Part shown: piece by piece, positions 55,819 through 64,000 of the stretch | How positions within the stretch are numbered: position 1 is the first letter of the stretch | How the letters are laid out: each line of letters opens with the position of its first letter | Assembly (NCBI RefSeq): GCF_900113665.1 | Contig: NZ_FOQD01000009.1 | Span: 62,001 to 126,000 of the forward strand | DNA from: Planctomicrobium piriforme | Lineage (GTDB): Bacteria > Planctomycetota > Planctomycetia > Planctomycetales > Planctomycetaceae | Reading direction: 5' to 3' | DNA: 64,000 nucleotides | Program-made: the position numbers and the translations under genes | The notes under the pieces: model-generated | The model's input: only the letters and a program-made list of their open reading frames with translations | Told to the model about the DNA's origin: nothing | The model's database searches: none

Positions 55819-56304
55819 TCAATCGCGAGCGTTGAGCATCAACTGTCTGATCGCCCCGAGGTGATAGGCGTTGTGCCCGATCATGGCGACGAGGCCGGCG
55901 ACCTGAATTGGCTGCCATGCTTCGATCGCTTGGTCTCGTTGCTGATCGAAGAAGGCCAGAACCCCTTGATACGCGGCGTGCAGATCCTCTTGTAGCTGCT
56001 CCCACGCTGCGGGACTTTGTTCGCCGACTTGAAAGCTCCCTGGCCAATCGGCAGGCGGGTTTTCGCCGTGCAGGCGTTTGAGCGTCAGCTCGAGGGTGAA
56101 TTTCAGGTGAGCGGCATGGGCGGCAATCGATTTCCGTCCCGGTTTCGGCGCTGCATAGGCCTCGTCTGCGGTCAGCCCGGCCAGACTCCCGAGCACCGAC
56201 ATGTCGGCCGGCCCGGAGGTAATCCAGCACCAGCCTGGTTTCACTTCCCCTTCGAACGTCTCGCGATACATGTCGATGAGAGTCGGCGTCAGTTCAATTT
56301 CCAT
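55819..56304 (-). CDS. DinB-like four-helix metal protein
   Basis: The product is 161 residues with GGAG before the ATG. The DinB metal-site histidines are H66 (AAHAAHLKF) and H144/H148 (GHNAYHLGAIRQ). The family includes DNA-damage-induced proteins and mycothiol- or bacillithiol-dependent transferases. The exact reaction is unknown. An orphan coding remnant lies just upstream. Confidence 0.9.
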   Translation of the reverse strand: MEIELTPTLIDMYRETFEGEVKPGWCWITSGPADMSVLGSLAGLTADEAYAAPKPGRKSIAAHAAHLKFTLELTLKRLHGENPPADWPGSFQVGEQSPAAWEQLQEDLHAAYQGVLAFFDQQRDQAIEAWQPIQVAGLVAMIGHNAYHLGAIRQLMLNARD

Positions 56305-56340
56305 GGCATGGGCTCCAAGGGTGGGAGGAACGATGCGAAC

Positions 56341-56560
56341 TTATTCCAGGATCCAGGGTCGCCGATCTGGGTAGTCGTGTTGGATAACCCAACTGACGTT
56401 GGAGAAATGAGATGCGACGTTCTGGTGTTGGCGGCGGATGAGTTCGTCTGACCAAGATTTCGGAAGCGATTTTAACGCATCAAAAAACGGTTGTGTGAAG
56501 ATCCCGTAATCGCCATAATTACTGAGTCCGTTATCAGGGAATCCCTTGGTTGTCTCGGTT
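56341..56560 (-). pseudogene. Possible C-terminal remnant of a protein-coding gene
   Basis: The reverse frame reads about 70 protein-like residues, including GDYGIFTQPFFDALKSLPKS, WSDELIRRQHQNVASHF and VIQHDYPDRRPWILE, then a stop. No start codon lies in this frame nearby; further upstream the frame runs antisense into the pseudopilin gene. It looks like the end of a lost gene. Composition alone supports this. Confidence 0.3.
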
Positions 56561-56637
56561 TCTGCCGCTGATTGTGCGAACCGAGACGGACGCTGGGCAA
56601 GTTTACGAGAGTCATTCTTTTCTACTGGGCAGAGACG

Positions 56638-57615
56638 ATGAACGCATTCCAGAAAACACGGGTCCGCGCGACGGGGTTCACCCTGATCGAGTTGCTGGTG
56701 GTGATTGCCATCATCGCGATTCTGATCGCACTGCTGCTGCCTGCGGTGCAGGCAGCCCGCGAGGCGGCTCGTCGGTCGCAGTGCAAAAATAATCTCAAGC
56801 AGATCACGCTGGCGGTCCACAACTATCAGGACGCCCATCGCATCCTTCCGCCAGGCGGCATCATTCAGTTCAATACCTATCCGCTCCCTCCCATCTATGC
56901 GAAGGGGTCGCTGACGATTTTCATCCTTCCGTTTATCGATCAGGCCGGGTTGTTTAACGCCTATGATTTCAAGCCGTTGAATATCGACTCGCCAGCGCAG
57001 ACGATGCCTGGCACAACGACGACGATTCGGTCTTATAAGCTGGCGGTCTACACCTGTCCCACGGATACGAACACCAATAATGCCACGGATCGCGGCAAGC
57101 TGAATTACACCGCGAGCGCCGGTCCGAGCACCATGTCTGCGACAGGCAACTGGCAGACGCCGTGCGAGTGTGCATTTCCTTTCAACGGCTTCGCCTTGCC
57201 GGGGACGCCGTCGAATGGGGTGCCTGGTCCCTTTCAGCGCGGAGGAATTTGCACATCGATGGGTGAGATCACGGACGGGCTTTCCAACACCATCTTCTTT
57301 GGCGAGACGCGGCCAGCCTGTTCCGCCAACGTGAATGCAGGTTGGGGGACCACCGACAACAGCAGCGGCCTCGGGGCCACTGTGATTCCGATTAACTATG
57401 ATACTTGCGATTCGACAGCGCCGGTGACCGGCCAGGTGAACTGCGGTCGCCCCTGCAACTGGAACACGTCTCTCGGCTTCCGCTCGCTGCATGAGGGGGG
57501 CGCGCAGTTCTCGATGGGAGACGGCCGCGTGGTGTTCCTCTCAGAGAACATCGACATGACCCTGTTTCAGGCTCTGGGCGGGAAAGCAGACGGAAAGCTC
57601 GTTGGCGAATTCTGA
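56638..57615 (+). CDS. DUF1559 pseudopilin
   Basis: The product is 325 residues from the ATG at 56638. The leader ATGFTLIELLVVIAIIAIL and LLPAVQAAREAARRSQCKNN are typical. The middle has GGICTSMGEITDGLSNTIFFGE, and the end has HEGGAQFSMGDGRVVFLSENI. The start and end resemble the protein at 54327-55349, so the two are paralogues, transcribed away from each other with DinB between. Confidence 0.95.
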   Translation: MNAFQKTRVRATGFTLIELLVVIAIIAILIALLLPAVQAAREAARRSQCKNNLKQITLAVHNYQDAHRILPPGGIIQFNTYPLPPIYAKGSLTIFILPFIDQAGLFNAYDFKPLNIDSPAQTMPGTTTTIRSYKLAVYTCPTDTNTNNATDRGKLNYTASAGPSTMSATGNWQTPCECAFPFNGFALPGTPSNGVPGPFQRGGICTSMGEITDGLSNTIFFGETRPACSANVNAGWGTTDNSSGLGATVIPINYDTCDSTAPVTGQVNCGRPCNWNTSLGFRSLHEGGAQFSMGDGRVVFLSENIDMTLFQALGGKADGKLVGEF

Positions 57616-57829
57616 TTTGCAGGGTGGGGCGGCGGACAGGCCAGAAATGATCTTTGCGTGATGCCTGTGAGGAATTCGCGGAGGACGGAACGCATCCCTC
57701 GTGTGCAGGTCAGGCGAAAGTCGCGGCCAAGGTACTTGATTTCGCAAGTAACTCATCGCGTCGGCCGCCGTCTGACCCCCCTTTTTGTTCGAATTGGTCC
57801 GCTCTACGTCATTTTCAGCAAAATCTCGA

Positions 57830-58675
57830 TCATTGTTTAGGACGATTGGCCTTGGCCTCCCAGCGGTCAAATGTCAATTCAGATGTCTGCCCGTCTTCGG
57901 TGACCCAGACCTTGATTGAATCAACGTCGTGAATTTTCGTTTCAGGAGTCTCTGCAGGGATGAATTTTACCATCCAGACTTTCCTGGTCAGGATCTTATC
58001 CGTGTTGTCGGCTTCAACCGGTAGTTCCAGAAGTGACTGATCGCGAAATCGAAGGCTCTCCGGTTTGACCTTTGGTTCATTCTGTTCGAAAGCACGATGT
58101 AAAGCCGCCGTTGCAAGTTCACGGATCTTGTCACCATCGAGAATCAACTTGCGGTTTTCGAGGTCTTCAAATGCAAGCATGCTGAACAGCGTCTGTTCGG
58201 ATGCAGCAATCGAGAACTCGTCCAGAAGAAACTTTTCTGATGTCCACTGAGACCCATCAGGGTTCACATAAGATCTGAACTGGTAGGGACGACCTCCAAG
58301 CCCTCCGGCCTCTGGAAATAAGTTCCAGTAAAATGACCACACGAATCCGGAATCCCCAAAGTTGAAGGCAATCGCCTGCTGCAGGTGCGGACGCTGGCGG
58401 CCTTTGAGCAGGACAGTGATGAGCTCCCTCGTTGTTTGTGAGGGTCTTCCAGCCTGCACAGCTTGATCGACCGGAATGATCTTGCTCAGATCGCTAACGG
58501 CCTTCTCTTTTAATGGAAGTTGCTCGTTGCGATAGAGGAAGACAGCATCTCCAATCGGAAAGGCGTCAAGCACATTGCGGTCGAGCATCGTGTCCTGCAA
58601 ATCAGGCCCAACCTGTGCTGACAGCATTCCGACATAAGAGAAAAGAGCCAGAAACGCCAAGATCGCGGTTCGCAT
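57830..58675 (-). CDS. Secreted protein of unknown function
   Basis: The product is 281 residues from the ATG at 58675; a TTG two codons earlier is possible. The signal peptide is MRTAILAFLALFSYVGMLSA. Features include LDAFPIGDAVFLYRNEQLPL, FGDSGFVWSFYWNLFPEAGG and KVWMVKFIPAETPETKIHDV. No family is recognised. It is convergent with the pseudopilin gene at 56638, with 214 bases between. Confidence 0.65.
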   Translation of the reverse strand: MRTAILAFLALFSYVGMLSAQVGPDLQDTMLDRNVLDAFPIGDAVFLYRNEQLPLKEKAVSDLSKIIPVDQAVQAGRPSQTTRELITVLLKGRQRPHLQQAIAFNFGDSGFVWSFYWNLFPEAGGLGGRPYQFRSYVNPDGSQWTSEKFLLDEFSIAASEQTLFSMLAFEDLENRKLILDGDKIRELATAALHRAFEQNEPKVKPESLRFRDQSLLELPVEADNTDKILTRKVWMVKFIPAETPETKIHDVDSIKVWVTEDGQTSELTFDRWEAKANRPKQ

Positions 58676-58780
58676 TTGCAATGGAACGGCCTTTTCAATT
58701 CATATCGACGCGGGTGCAGAGGTTTGAACAACAGGCAGCGCCCCGATGACGTGCCCTGTCACACCCTACGACCCCCGAGA

Positions 58781-58993
58781 TTAAAGCCCCGCGTCACTTT
58801 CAAAGAGGGGGTAAGTATCGACCGGCTCGAATTTCGTGAGTTCTGGCGGCTTGGTCGATGCGGCGGTTGCGGGATGCGCGGGGAAGAACATTCCTAGAAA
58901 GCCGAGCGAGGCGGTTTGTTGCAATGCCCGGCGTCGAGACCAGGCGGGGCCTGGGAGGGTCTTCGTGGCGATGGACTCTTGATTGTCAGGCAT
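58781..58993 (-). CDS. 70-residue Tat-signal protein coupled to the FAD oxidoreductase
   Basis: The protein runs from the ATG at 58993 (MPDNQESIATKTLPG). It has a twin-arginine signal, WSRRRALQQTASLGFLGMFF, ending near AHPATAA, which leaves only about 25 mature residues (STKPPELTKFEPVDTYPLFE). The start lies within the last codons of the FAD gene. It could be a degraded secreted protein or a genuine micro-protein; nothing recognisable follows in other frames. Confidence 0.55.
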   Translation of the reverse strand: MPDNQESIATKTLPGPAWSRRRALQQTASLGFLGMFFPAHPATAASTKPPELTKFEPVDTYPLFESDAGL

Positions 58994-60281
58994 CGGTAAA
59001 TGGTCCTGCTTGCCGTTGCGAAAGTTGTTCACGCACCTGTACTCCGTTGACGAGGGCGGCGTCTGTTTTCGAATGGATCGCCAGTGCTGCCGCCGTACCG
59101 GCAGCCTCGCCGAGCGCCATTGCTGTGACGGTGACCCGGGATGATGCCGCGGCCTCCTGCGTTGCCGAGTGGCAGCGGCCCGCTACCAGCAGGTTGGAGA
59201 TTTTCTTTGGGATCAGAGTGCGGTAGGAAATGTCATACGGTTCCGGCTGAAATCCGGATCCGGTGAAGGGCTTGTCGGTGGTGGTTTGCGGCGGATGAAT
59301 ATCGAGGAACCAGCAGCCGGTCGCCACGGCATCGTCGTAGCGGGTGGTGTTGCGGAGGTCTTCAACAGTCAGCAGTTGTTCTCCAATAATCCGCCGCGTC
59401 TCGCGCACACCGACAAATGGTCCGCTGTTTACGAAGTAACTCTGCTCGAAGCCCGGCGTCGACTTCTTCCATTCGCGAAACATCGTCCACGCGTCCTGTC
59501 GCCCCTGGATCTCAGCCCGGGTCAGTTCCGCAGCGTCGCTGGCGTCTCCAGGGATGCGGGTGGCGTGGATGTAGGCTTCGTTGGGGGCGAAGGCAAACAT
59601 GATTCCTGGCCCGTAATACTCCGGCAGGTCTCCTCGCTCACGGGCAGCGGCGAGCGACTTTTTCGCCTCGGCGTTCATTTCTTTGGTGGGAGTAACATTG
59701 CCGATGCGAAAGTGCATCGTCATGGGCATCAGCGGAGCGGATTTCTCGACCGGGCAGCCGGCCCAGGTTGCGATATCGGCGTCCCCCGTGCAGTCGATGA
59801 CCTGATTCGCCTCGACTCGTACCAGGCCATCCTTGTTGGCAATGAACACCGCCGTGATGCGGCCTTCACGGGTTTCCACGTCACAGGCCAGGCTGTGGTA
59901 CAGTACGCTGAGCCGTCCCTGTTCTTTCAAGATCAGTTGGTCGGCCAGGAGTTTGAATTCTTCCGTGTTGGGAACACGCACCGTCGACCAGTACTTACTG
60001 ATCAGGTCGGGACGGCAGTCTTCAATGCTTTTGGCATCGGGCCCGCATGCACCAGTGGCAGCCAGCAATTCGAGTGCAATCCCCTTAACCACAAACCGGC
60101 CCGACTTCTTATCGATCAGACCGTCGAAGTAGGGGAGGCCGACGGCAGTAATAATGCCCCCGGAAAATCCTGCCCGTTCGATCAACAGCGTCTTGGCCCC
60201 GGCCCTGGCGGCAGCAAGAGCCGCGGCAATCCCGGCACAGCCGCCGCCGCAGACCAGCACGTCAGTCTTTAGAGACTTCAT
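58986..60281 (-). CDS. FAD-dependent oxidoreductase (FAD_oxidored family)
   Basis: The product is 431 residues with GGAGAG before the ATG. The nucleotide-binding motif is DVLVCGGGCAGIAAALAAARAG (7-28), followed by IERAGFSGGIITAVGLPYF. The C-terminal FAD motif VAGRCHSATQEAAASSRVTVTAMALGEAAGTAA is characteristic of FAD_oxidored proteins, which are numerous in planctomycetes beside glycan-use genes. No export signal is seen on this protein, but the next gene encodes a Tat signal. The substrate is unknown. Confidence 0.92.
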   Translation of the reverse strand: MKSLKTDVLVCGGGCAGIAAALAAARAGAKTLLIERAGFSGGIITAVGLPYFDGLIDKKSGRFVVKGIALELLAATGACGPDAKSIEDCRPDLISKYWSTVRVPNTEEFKLLADQLILKEQGRLSVLYHSLACDVETREGRITAVFIANKDGLVRVEANQVIDCTGDADIATWAGCPVEKSAPLMPMTMHFRIGNVTPTKEMNAEAKKSLAAARERGDLPEYYGPGIMFAFAPNEAYIHATRIPGDASDAAELTRAEIQGRQDAWTMFREWKKSTPGFEQSYFVNSGPFVGVRETRRIIGEQLLTVEDLRNTTRYDDAVATGCWFLDIHPPQTTTDKPFTGSGFQPEPYDISYRTLIPKKISNLLVAGRCHSATQEAAASSRVTVTAMALGEAAGTAAALAIHSKTDAALVNGVQVREQLSQRQAGPFTDA

Positions 60282-60383
60282 TCACCGCTCTCCCAAGCAG
60301 AATGAGAATCGGTCACTGCTGTGAAGGATGGCGATTTGGAATGGTTCTGGCAACTCGCTGGCGAGTGACGTGTGGTGTTGAAG

Positions 60384-60410
60384 CCGTGGGCTAACTCGCC
60401 TGCAAATCAG
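60384..60410. repeat. Degenerate REP-like remnant
   Basis: CCGT, GGGC-TAAC-TCGC, then TGCAAATCAG. It shares the first half and the loop of the REP-like family but has a broken stem and an altered tail. Confidence 0.35.
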
Positions 60411-60465
60411 TGCCGGGAAGGAAGAATCGGCCTGCCAGCCGCCCAACGCCCGATGTTACCGGACA

Positions 60466-61323
60466 TCAGTCGTCGATTGGTTTGTCGGAAACTCGAACGT
60501 CATCCACATACACTGTTAATGCCTGGTGTGTACTGTTCGCGGTCTGGCCCACTTCGATTCGATCATAAAAGGTATCAGGCGGGATGTTAGGGCCTTGTTT
60601 GTCGAGAATCAGCATGCCGTCTTGCCACAACTCAACTCGACCCTCGGCTCCCGTCGACAAATGCAGATGCAGCTTCAGGTGGACCCATTGATCTCGCGGG
60701 AAGGGGACCGGAGATGTTGTTTGCGCATACTGGGGGCCGGTTGATTGTTTGCCTTCCAGCATCAGGTAGCGGCCGTTAGAACCTGTCAGCATCAGACGCC
60801 GCCCCAGGCCGTCGTTCGCCGTCGCCTCCAGATCGAATAAGAACAGATTTTCGATGTCGGATTGACCGGGGATGTAGTACCACGCTGAAAACCAGAAATC
60901 GCTGTGCGGAGGAAAGAAGAACAGCTCCCGCAACAAGGCGGCTTTCTGGAGATCGTGGGCGTCCTGCGAGGTCTGAGTCTTCAGCGAGAACATCCCCGTA
61001 TGGACCTGCTCGGTTGTGGTCTGGAGGTTGTTCGCAGGGGCACCTGGCTTCGAGCCGGATGACAGTTTCATTTCCTGGTGCCAGCCTTCAATCTTGCGCG
61101 AAATCACTGTCTCAAAATCGTCGGCAAATGAGTTCACACGTTCCAGGACAATTTCTTTGCCGTCTTGATCCCTGGTTCGCACCAGAAATTTCCCTGGATC
61201 AGAAAAATCCATCGGCTGGCGAGTCGTTTTTAGAAGACCAGACAGCATGCAGACTCCGAGCATCCCAATGACGGCAGCGGCGAGTTGCACCTTGCGGGTG
61301 AATGACCAGTTGCTCGGGAGCAT
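60466..61323 (-). CDS. Membrane-anchored polysaccharide-lyase-like jelly-roll protein
   Basis: The product is 285 residues from the ATG at 61323. An N-terminal hydrophobic helix (VQLAAAVIGMLGVCMLSGLL) may anchor it. The rest is a concanavalin-type beta-sandwich: DFWFSAWYYIPGQSDIENLF, then PFPRDQWVHLKLHLHLSTGA, then GRVELWQDGMLILD and VYVDDVRVSD. This matches the heparin-lyase/alginate-lyase-like fold, but catalytic residues are not identifiable by eye. It may bind rather than cut glycans. Confidence 0.75.
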   Translation of the reverse strand: MLPSNWSFTRKVQLAAAVIGMLGVCMLSGLLKTTRQPMDFSDPGKFLVRTRDQDGKEIVLERVNSFADDFETVISRKIEGWHQEMKLSSGSKPGAPANNLQTTTEQVHTGMFSLKTQTSQDAHDLQKAALLRELFFFPPHSDFWFSAWYYIPGQSDIENLFLFDLEATANDGLGRRLMLTGSNGRYLMLEGKQSTGPQYAQTTSPVPFPRDQWVHLKLHLHLSTGAEGRVELWQDGMLILDKQGPNIPPDTFYDRIEVGQTANSTHQALTVYVDDVRVSDKPIDD

Positions 61324-61509
61324 GTGGTGACCCTGTGTGATTGAATGGCCCGAATTGAACGCAGACTCACTGAATACGGTATGCCTCTGAAGGTGGGTCA
61401 GCGGCCGGATTTGTTTTGAAATGATGCTGCGTTTCGGGAGAATGCCTGACCTGCAGGGCTGCATTCTTTCCCAACCTCGACCTCATTCGACAGCCGGGCC
61501 CGTCCGACG

Positions 61510-62646
61510 TCACTTCAGTGTCATGCCTTGCTCGTGCCATCGAATCAGTTCGCTGCCGTCGATCAACTGGATGCGATCGGATTTCGACGCACTTTCTGTC
61601 GCTTCATCTGTGAATCGACTCGTCGTGACATAGTAACCACGAAATGCTCGCTGCTCTTCGATGACCCCCTTGAATTGCTGGATCGCGGGGCGGCCAACAG
61701 CATTGCCTGCGCCATATCGCTTGCATTGAACGACCACAATCCCGTCTGGATGAAAGACATAGCCATCCACGCCGAAGTCATTTGACCTTGCCGTGAGGCC
61801 GGTCGGGTATCCGTTCTTTTCGAAAAAGCTCATGACATGGCGTTCAAAGGCAACTGGATCCATTTGCATCAAAAAGGTGAGTAACGCAACTGCGTCATCG
61901 GGCACCTGAGCCCGCTCGGGCACCATTGCGTCTGCACGCATCGCGTCCAGAAGTTCCTTCTTCGCCCGACGCGCGGTTTCAAATGCCACGAAGGTGATCA
62001 GCAGTTTCGTGAGTGGATCGCGAATACTCCGATCTTTGATAAAGCCCTCGACGACCGCCGTTGCCCCGGCAGTCCCGAGAAACAGCAGCAGAATCACCGG
62101 CAGGCCGATCCCACTGCCCATGGCTGCCAGGCCCGCATATTTCATCCCGAAGAATGTGGCACCGACTGCCGTGACGGGCAGAGCCACTTTGAGCGACAAC
62201 GGCAGGTTTGCTCCCCGGTAATTGGCAATACTGGTGCCCAACGTGTTCGTCAGAAGTTTTGCGAGTCGCAGCGTATCGATCGACTGGTACAGGGCCTTTG
62301 TGGTCTCACGAACAGGGCGATCTGCGGCGAGAATCTCGCGCGCATTGACGAACCAGCGAATGATCTCATCTCGATCTCGTTCCGCAGAAATCATGCGAAT
62401 TCCGGCGATGATCGTCGCCGCCACTCCAGCCCGAGCCGCATCGAGCGTCGCGCTCCCCGCGACTCCAAGATGCGTCAGCCCGGATTGCAGAATCCGTCTT
62501 TTGCCAAGGAACGCCGCCACCGAAAATCCCCGGCCACCAACTTGGTCGGCTCGTGATTCAACAAGTTCGCCCGCAGCCTGCGCGTCATTCCACTCGGAAA
62601 GTATGGACTCAACGATCTCATCTTCCGAAGGGCCCGCTTCGCTCAT
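61510..62646 (-). CDS. Membrane protein with C-terminal Mrr-type restriction endonuclease domain
   Basis: The product is 378 residues. The N-terminal 150 residues are of unknown type. Two hydrophobic segments follow (about 152-172 and 178-200), then a helical linker. The Mrr_cat nuclease domain is at about 265-365: FERHVMSFFEKNGY, then D294 in GVDGYVF and Q307-C308-K309 in VVVQCKRYG, the PD-(D/E)xK core, then YYVTTSRFTDEA. Mrr-like nucleases cleave modified or foreign DNA; membrane-linked versions are poorly understood. It lies 83 bases downstream of the GIY-YIG gene on the same strand, so a defence pair is possible. Confidence 0.85.
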   Translation of the reverse strand: MSEAGPSEDEIVESILSEWNDAQAAGELVESRADQVGGRGFSVAAFLGKRRILQSGLTHLGVAGSATLDAARAGVAATIIAGIRMISAERDRDEIIRWFVNAREILAADRPVRETTKALYQSIDTLRLAKLLTNTLGTSIANYRGANLPLSLKVALPVTAVGATFFGMKYAGLAAMGSGIGLPVILLLFLGTAGATAVVEGFIKDRSIRDPLTKLLITFVAFETARRAKKELLDAMRADAMVPERAQVPDDAVALLTFLMQMDPVAFERHVMSFFEKNGYPTGLTARSNDFGVDGYVFHPDGIVVVQCKRYGAGNAVGRPAIQQFKGVIEEQRAFRGYYVTTSRFTDEATESASKSDRIQLIDGSELIRWHEQGMTLK

Positions 62647-62729
62647 GGTTCATGGTCCTGAATTTCGGCTGTGTCGCGATCTCTACTGGCCTCGTCCGCA
62701 CAGTGTAAAATGGCCCGACCTATTTCACC

Positions 62730-64000
62730 TCAATCAGGCGAGTACTGTTCATCGTCTTCGCCTTCGATGCCTAGATCTTCGTACACCGACTCGATGAATT
62801 CTTGTTCCTCTTGGCTCATTTCAAGGCTCTGTCGGTATTGCAAAGCTTCCGCATCCGCTTGATACGCTACCTCGCCATGGTTTTCCTTGACGATCTGTAC
62901 AATCTCTTCGATCGACGTCCGGAAAAACTCCTTTCGAGGGTTTGTTTTGTTGACTCTGAGCTTGTGCAGTTGGCGATGCAGAACATTTTCGAGCGTTGGG
63001 GCGTCGTCTGAGTGGATCATCATATGCACGTCAAAAGGAAACGGGACCGATGCGTCGCCTAACTCGCGCACTCGATCCATTGGTTCAAGACGCCTAGTCA
63101 TGCCGACTTTGAATACTCCCTGTCCAAAAGAGCCAATGTTAGAAATGACATAGACGTTTCCTGATTTCGTTAGCTGTGCCTGTGAAATAGCTCGTTTGAT
63201 CCGATCTTCGGCCTCACTCAGTCTCGCTTTCAATCGTTCTACTTCATCGGTGTACTGCGCATGTGCGTCAGCAATCGCCTTTTGTAGAGCCGCATCAATG
63301 GCGTCTCGTTCTCTCTCAAGTTGCTGCATTTCTCGCTGGATTTCCTTCTCCCTCGCCATTTCTTCCCGAATCTGCGCCTTGATTCGCAATTGCTCTTCAC
63401 GTTCAAATGCTGCGCGAACAACAATTTCGTATCGCTCTTTCAGATCTCCAATGAGCTCTTGTTCCGTTTCGACGGAAACTTCGTAGCCAATCGAGCGGCA
63501 CCATGTAATCGCTTTCCGCAGCTGCTGGCTACATTGCTGAAAATTGTGCTGAGTAAGCGACTTGGCAGTCCATTTGACGTTGTCCTCAAGAAGTCGAGCC
63601 GCCAACTGGTCGCTACGCTCTCTTTGCGAGAATTGTTCGTTTTCCAGTTGATCGTGCCTCATCTCCGTGGCGTTGACGTCCACCATGATGTTTCGCAAAT
63701 CTCTTTTGAGGAGAGAGTTTTCCTCTTGGAGTCTTTGCAGATTTGCAATCCGGGAATCAAGTTCACGACGTTCCGCATCTAATGCAGCCGAATCTGCTCT
63801 GAGTTGCTTTTGCTGGTCGAAGAATTGTCGGTCTCTTGCATGAGCTTCCCGCTCGAACGTATCGCGGTCAGCCTCAAGCTTCAACCGGCTCTCATTTTCT
63901 CGCCGAATGAGTTCCTGCTCGCTGACGGAAAGAGCAGATTCCACAGATTTCCGATGGGCATCAATGTCACAGGTTTGCTTCTGCTGCAAGGAGTCTAATT
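62730..64000 (-). CDS. DUF4041-like coiled-coil protein with GIY-YIG (T5orf172) nuclease domain, N-terminus beyond the window
   Basis: The reverse frame is open from the stop at 62730 to the right edge (at least 423 residues). A TTG at 63989 is in frame, but the gene probably starts outside the window. A long charged coiled coil is followed by the segment EREEQLRIKAQIREEMAREK, known from DUF4041 proteins. The GIY-YIG domain follows: GNVYVISNIGSFGQGVFKVG, MTRRLEPMDRVRELGDASVP, then TLENVLHRQLHKLRVN and PRKEFFR. Members occur in phages, plasmids and defence regions. Base composition is less GC-rich than the rest. The role is unproven; it may cut or bind DNA. Confidence 0.82.
   Translation of the reverse strand, partial: LDSLQQKQTCDIDAHRKSVESALSVSEQELIRRENESRLKLEADRDTFEREAHARDRQFFDQQKQLRADSAALDAERRELDSRIANLQRLQEENSLLKRDLRNIMVDVNATEMRHDQLENEQFSQRERSDQLAARLLEDNVKWTAKSLTQHNFQQCSQQLRKAITWCRSIGYEVSVETEQELIGDLKERYEIVVRAAFEREEQLRIKAQIREEMAREKEIQREMQQLERERDAIDAALQKAIADAHAQYTDEVERLKARLSEAEDRIKRAISQAQLTKSGNVYVISNIGSFGQGVFKVGMTRRLEPMDRVRELGDASVPFPFDVHMMIHSDDAPTLENVLHRQLHKLRVNKTNPRKEFFRTSIEEIVQIVKENHGEVAYQADAEALQYRQSLEMSQEEQEFIESVYEDLGIEGEDDEQYSPD

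Overview
The window looks like a chromosomal segment of a planctomycete (Planctomycetota). The evidence is two DUF1559 pseudopilins with the FTLIELLVVIAIIAIL leader, a third DUF1559-like protein, a DUF1080 protein, transthyretin-like lipoproteins, a lone SufD, a 1231-residue secretin, many secreted proteins of unknown function and short operons on both strands. Most of it is GC-rich. The far right (about 61.5-64 kb) and 51.3-52.1 kb look less GC-rich. There is no prophage, integrase, insertion sequence or CRISPR array.

Layout. 0-6 kb: a truncated acetate-type sodium symporter with its DUF485 partner, MoxR-DUF58, a half-size EamA protein, and a membrane/DUF1559-like pair. 6-20 kb: mutS, a ZIP metal transporter, a glcE-like/mtnA operon, an MFS transporter, comM (YifB) and a SWIM-SNF2 helicase. 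20-31 kb: dapA, sufD, an alpha/beta hydrolase, a D-threonine-aldolase-like enzyme, and a secretin-lipoprotein-BON operon. 31-43 kb: an RRM protein, infC (apparently starting at AUU), a blue-copper-like secreted protein, argS, rsfS, Uma2, a cupin, a trypsin-like protease, recQ and tRNA-Cys. 43-64 kb: an epimerase, DUF1080, a FitA-type antitoxin without a PIN toxin, a GYF-domain protein, a second cupin paralogue, several secreted or lipid-anchored proteins, the two pseudopilins, an FAD oxidoreductase with a tiny Tat-signal protein, a lyase-like lectin-fold protein, and at the edge an Mrr-type nuclease next to a GIY-YIG protein.

The most unusual signal is not a gene. Between 1.2 and 44.7 kb, gene ends are decorated with arrays of degenerate 7-bp repeats. 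Each array has its own heptamer word, for example AGTTNNC, NTCAACG, ACNAATG, AGGGGAC or TTTCGNA. Many arrays face a second array in the opposite orientation, so the transcript could fold into a long hairpin, and some run across stop codons. A second dispersed family is a REP-like element with a conserved TAAC loop, a stem that changes on both sides, and a CGGCTGAT tail. It occurs at 20.8, 47.2-47.4 and 53.7 kb, often as inverted pairs. Candidate gene-level novelties are the antitoxin with a non-PIN partner, the nuclease pair at the right edge, and a DUF1559 domain detached from its pilin leader.

All calls come from reading translations and bases by eye. No database search was run.
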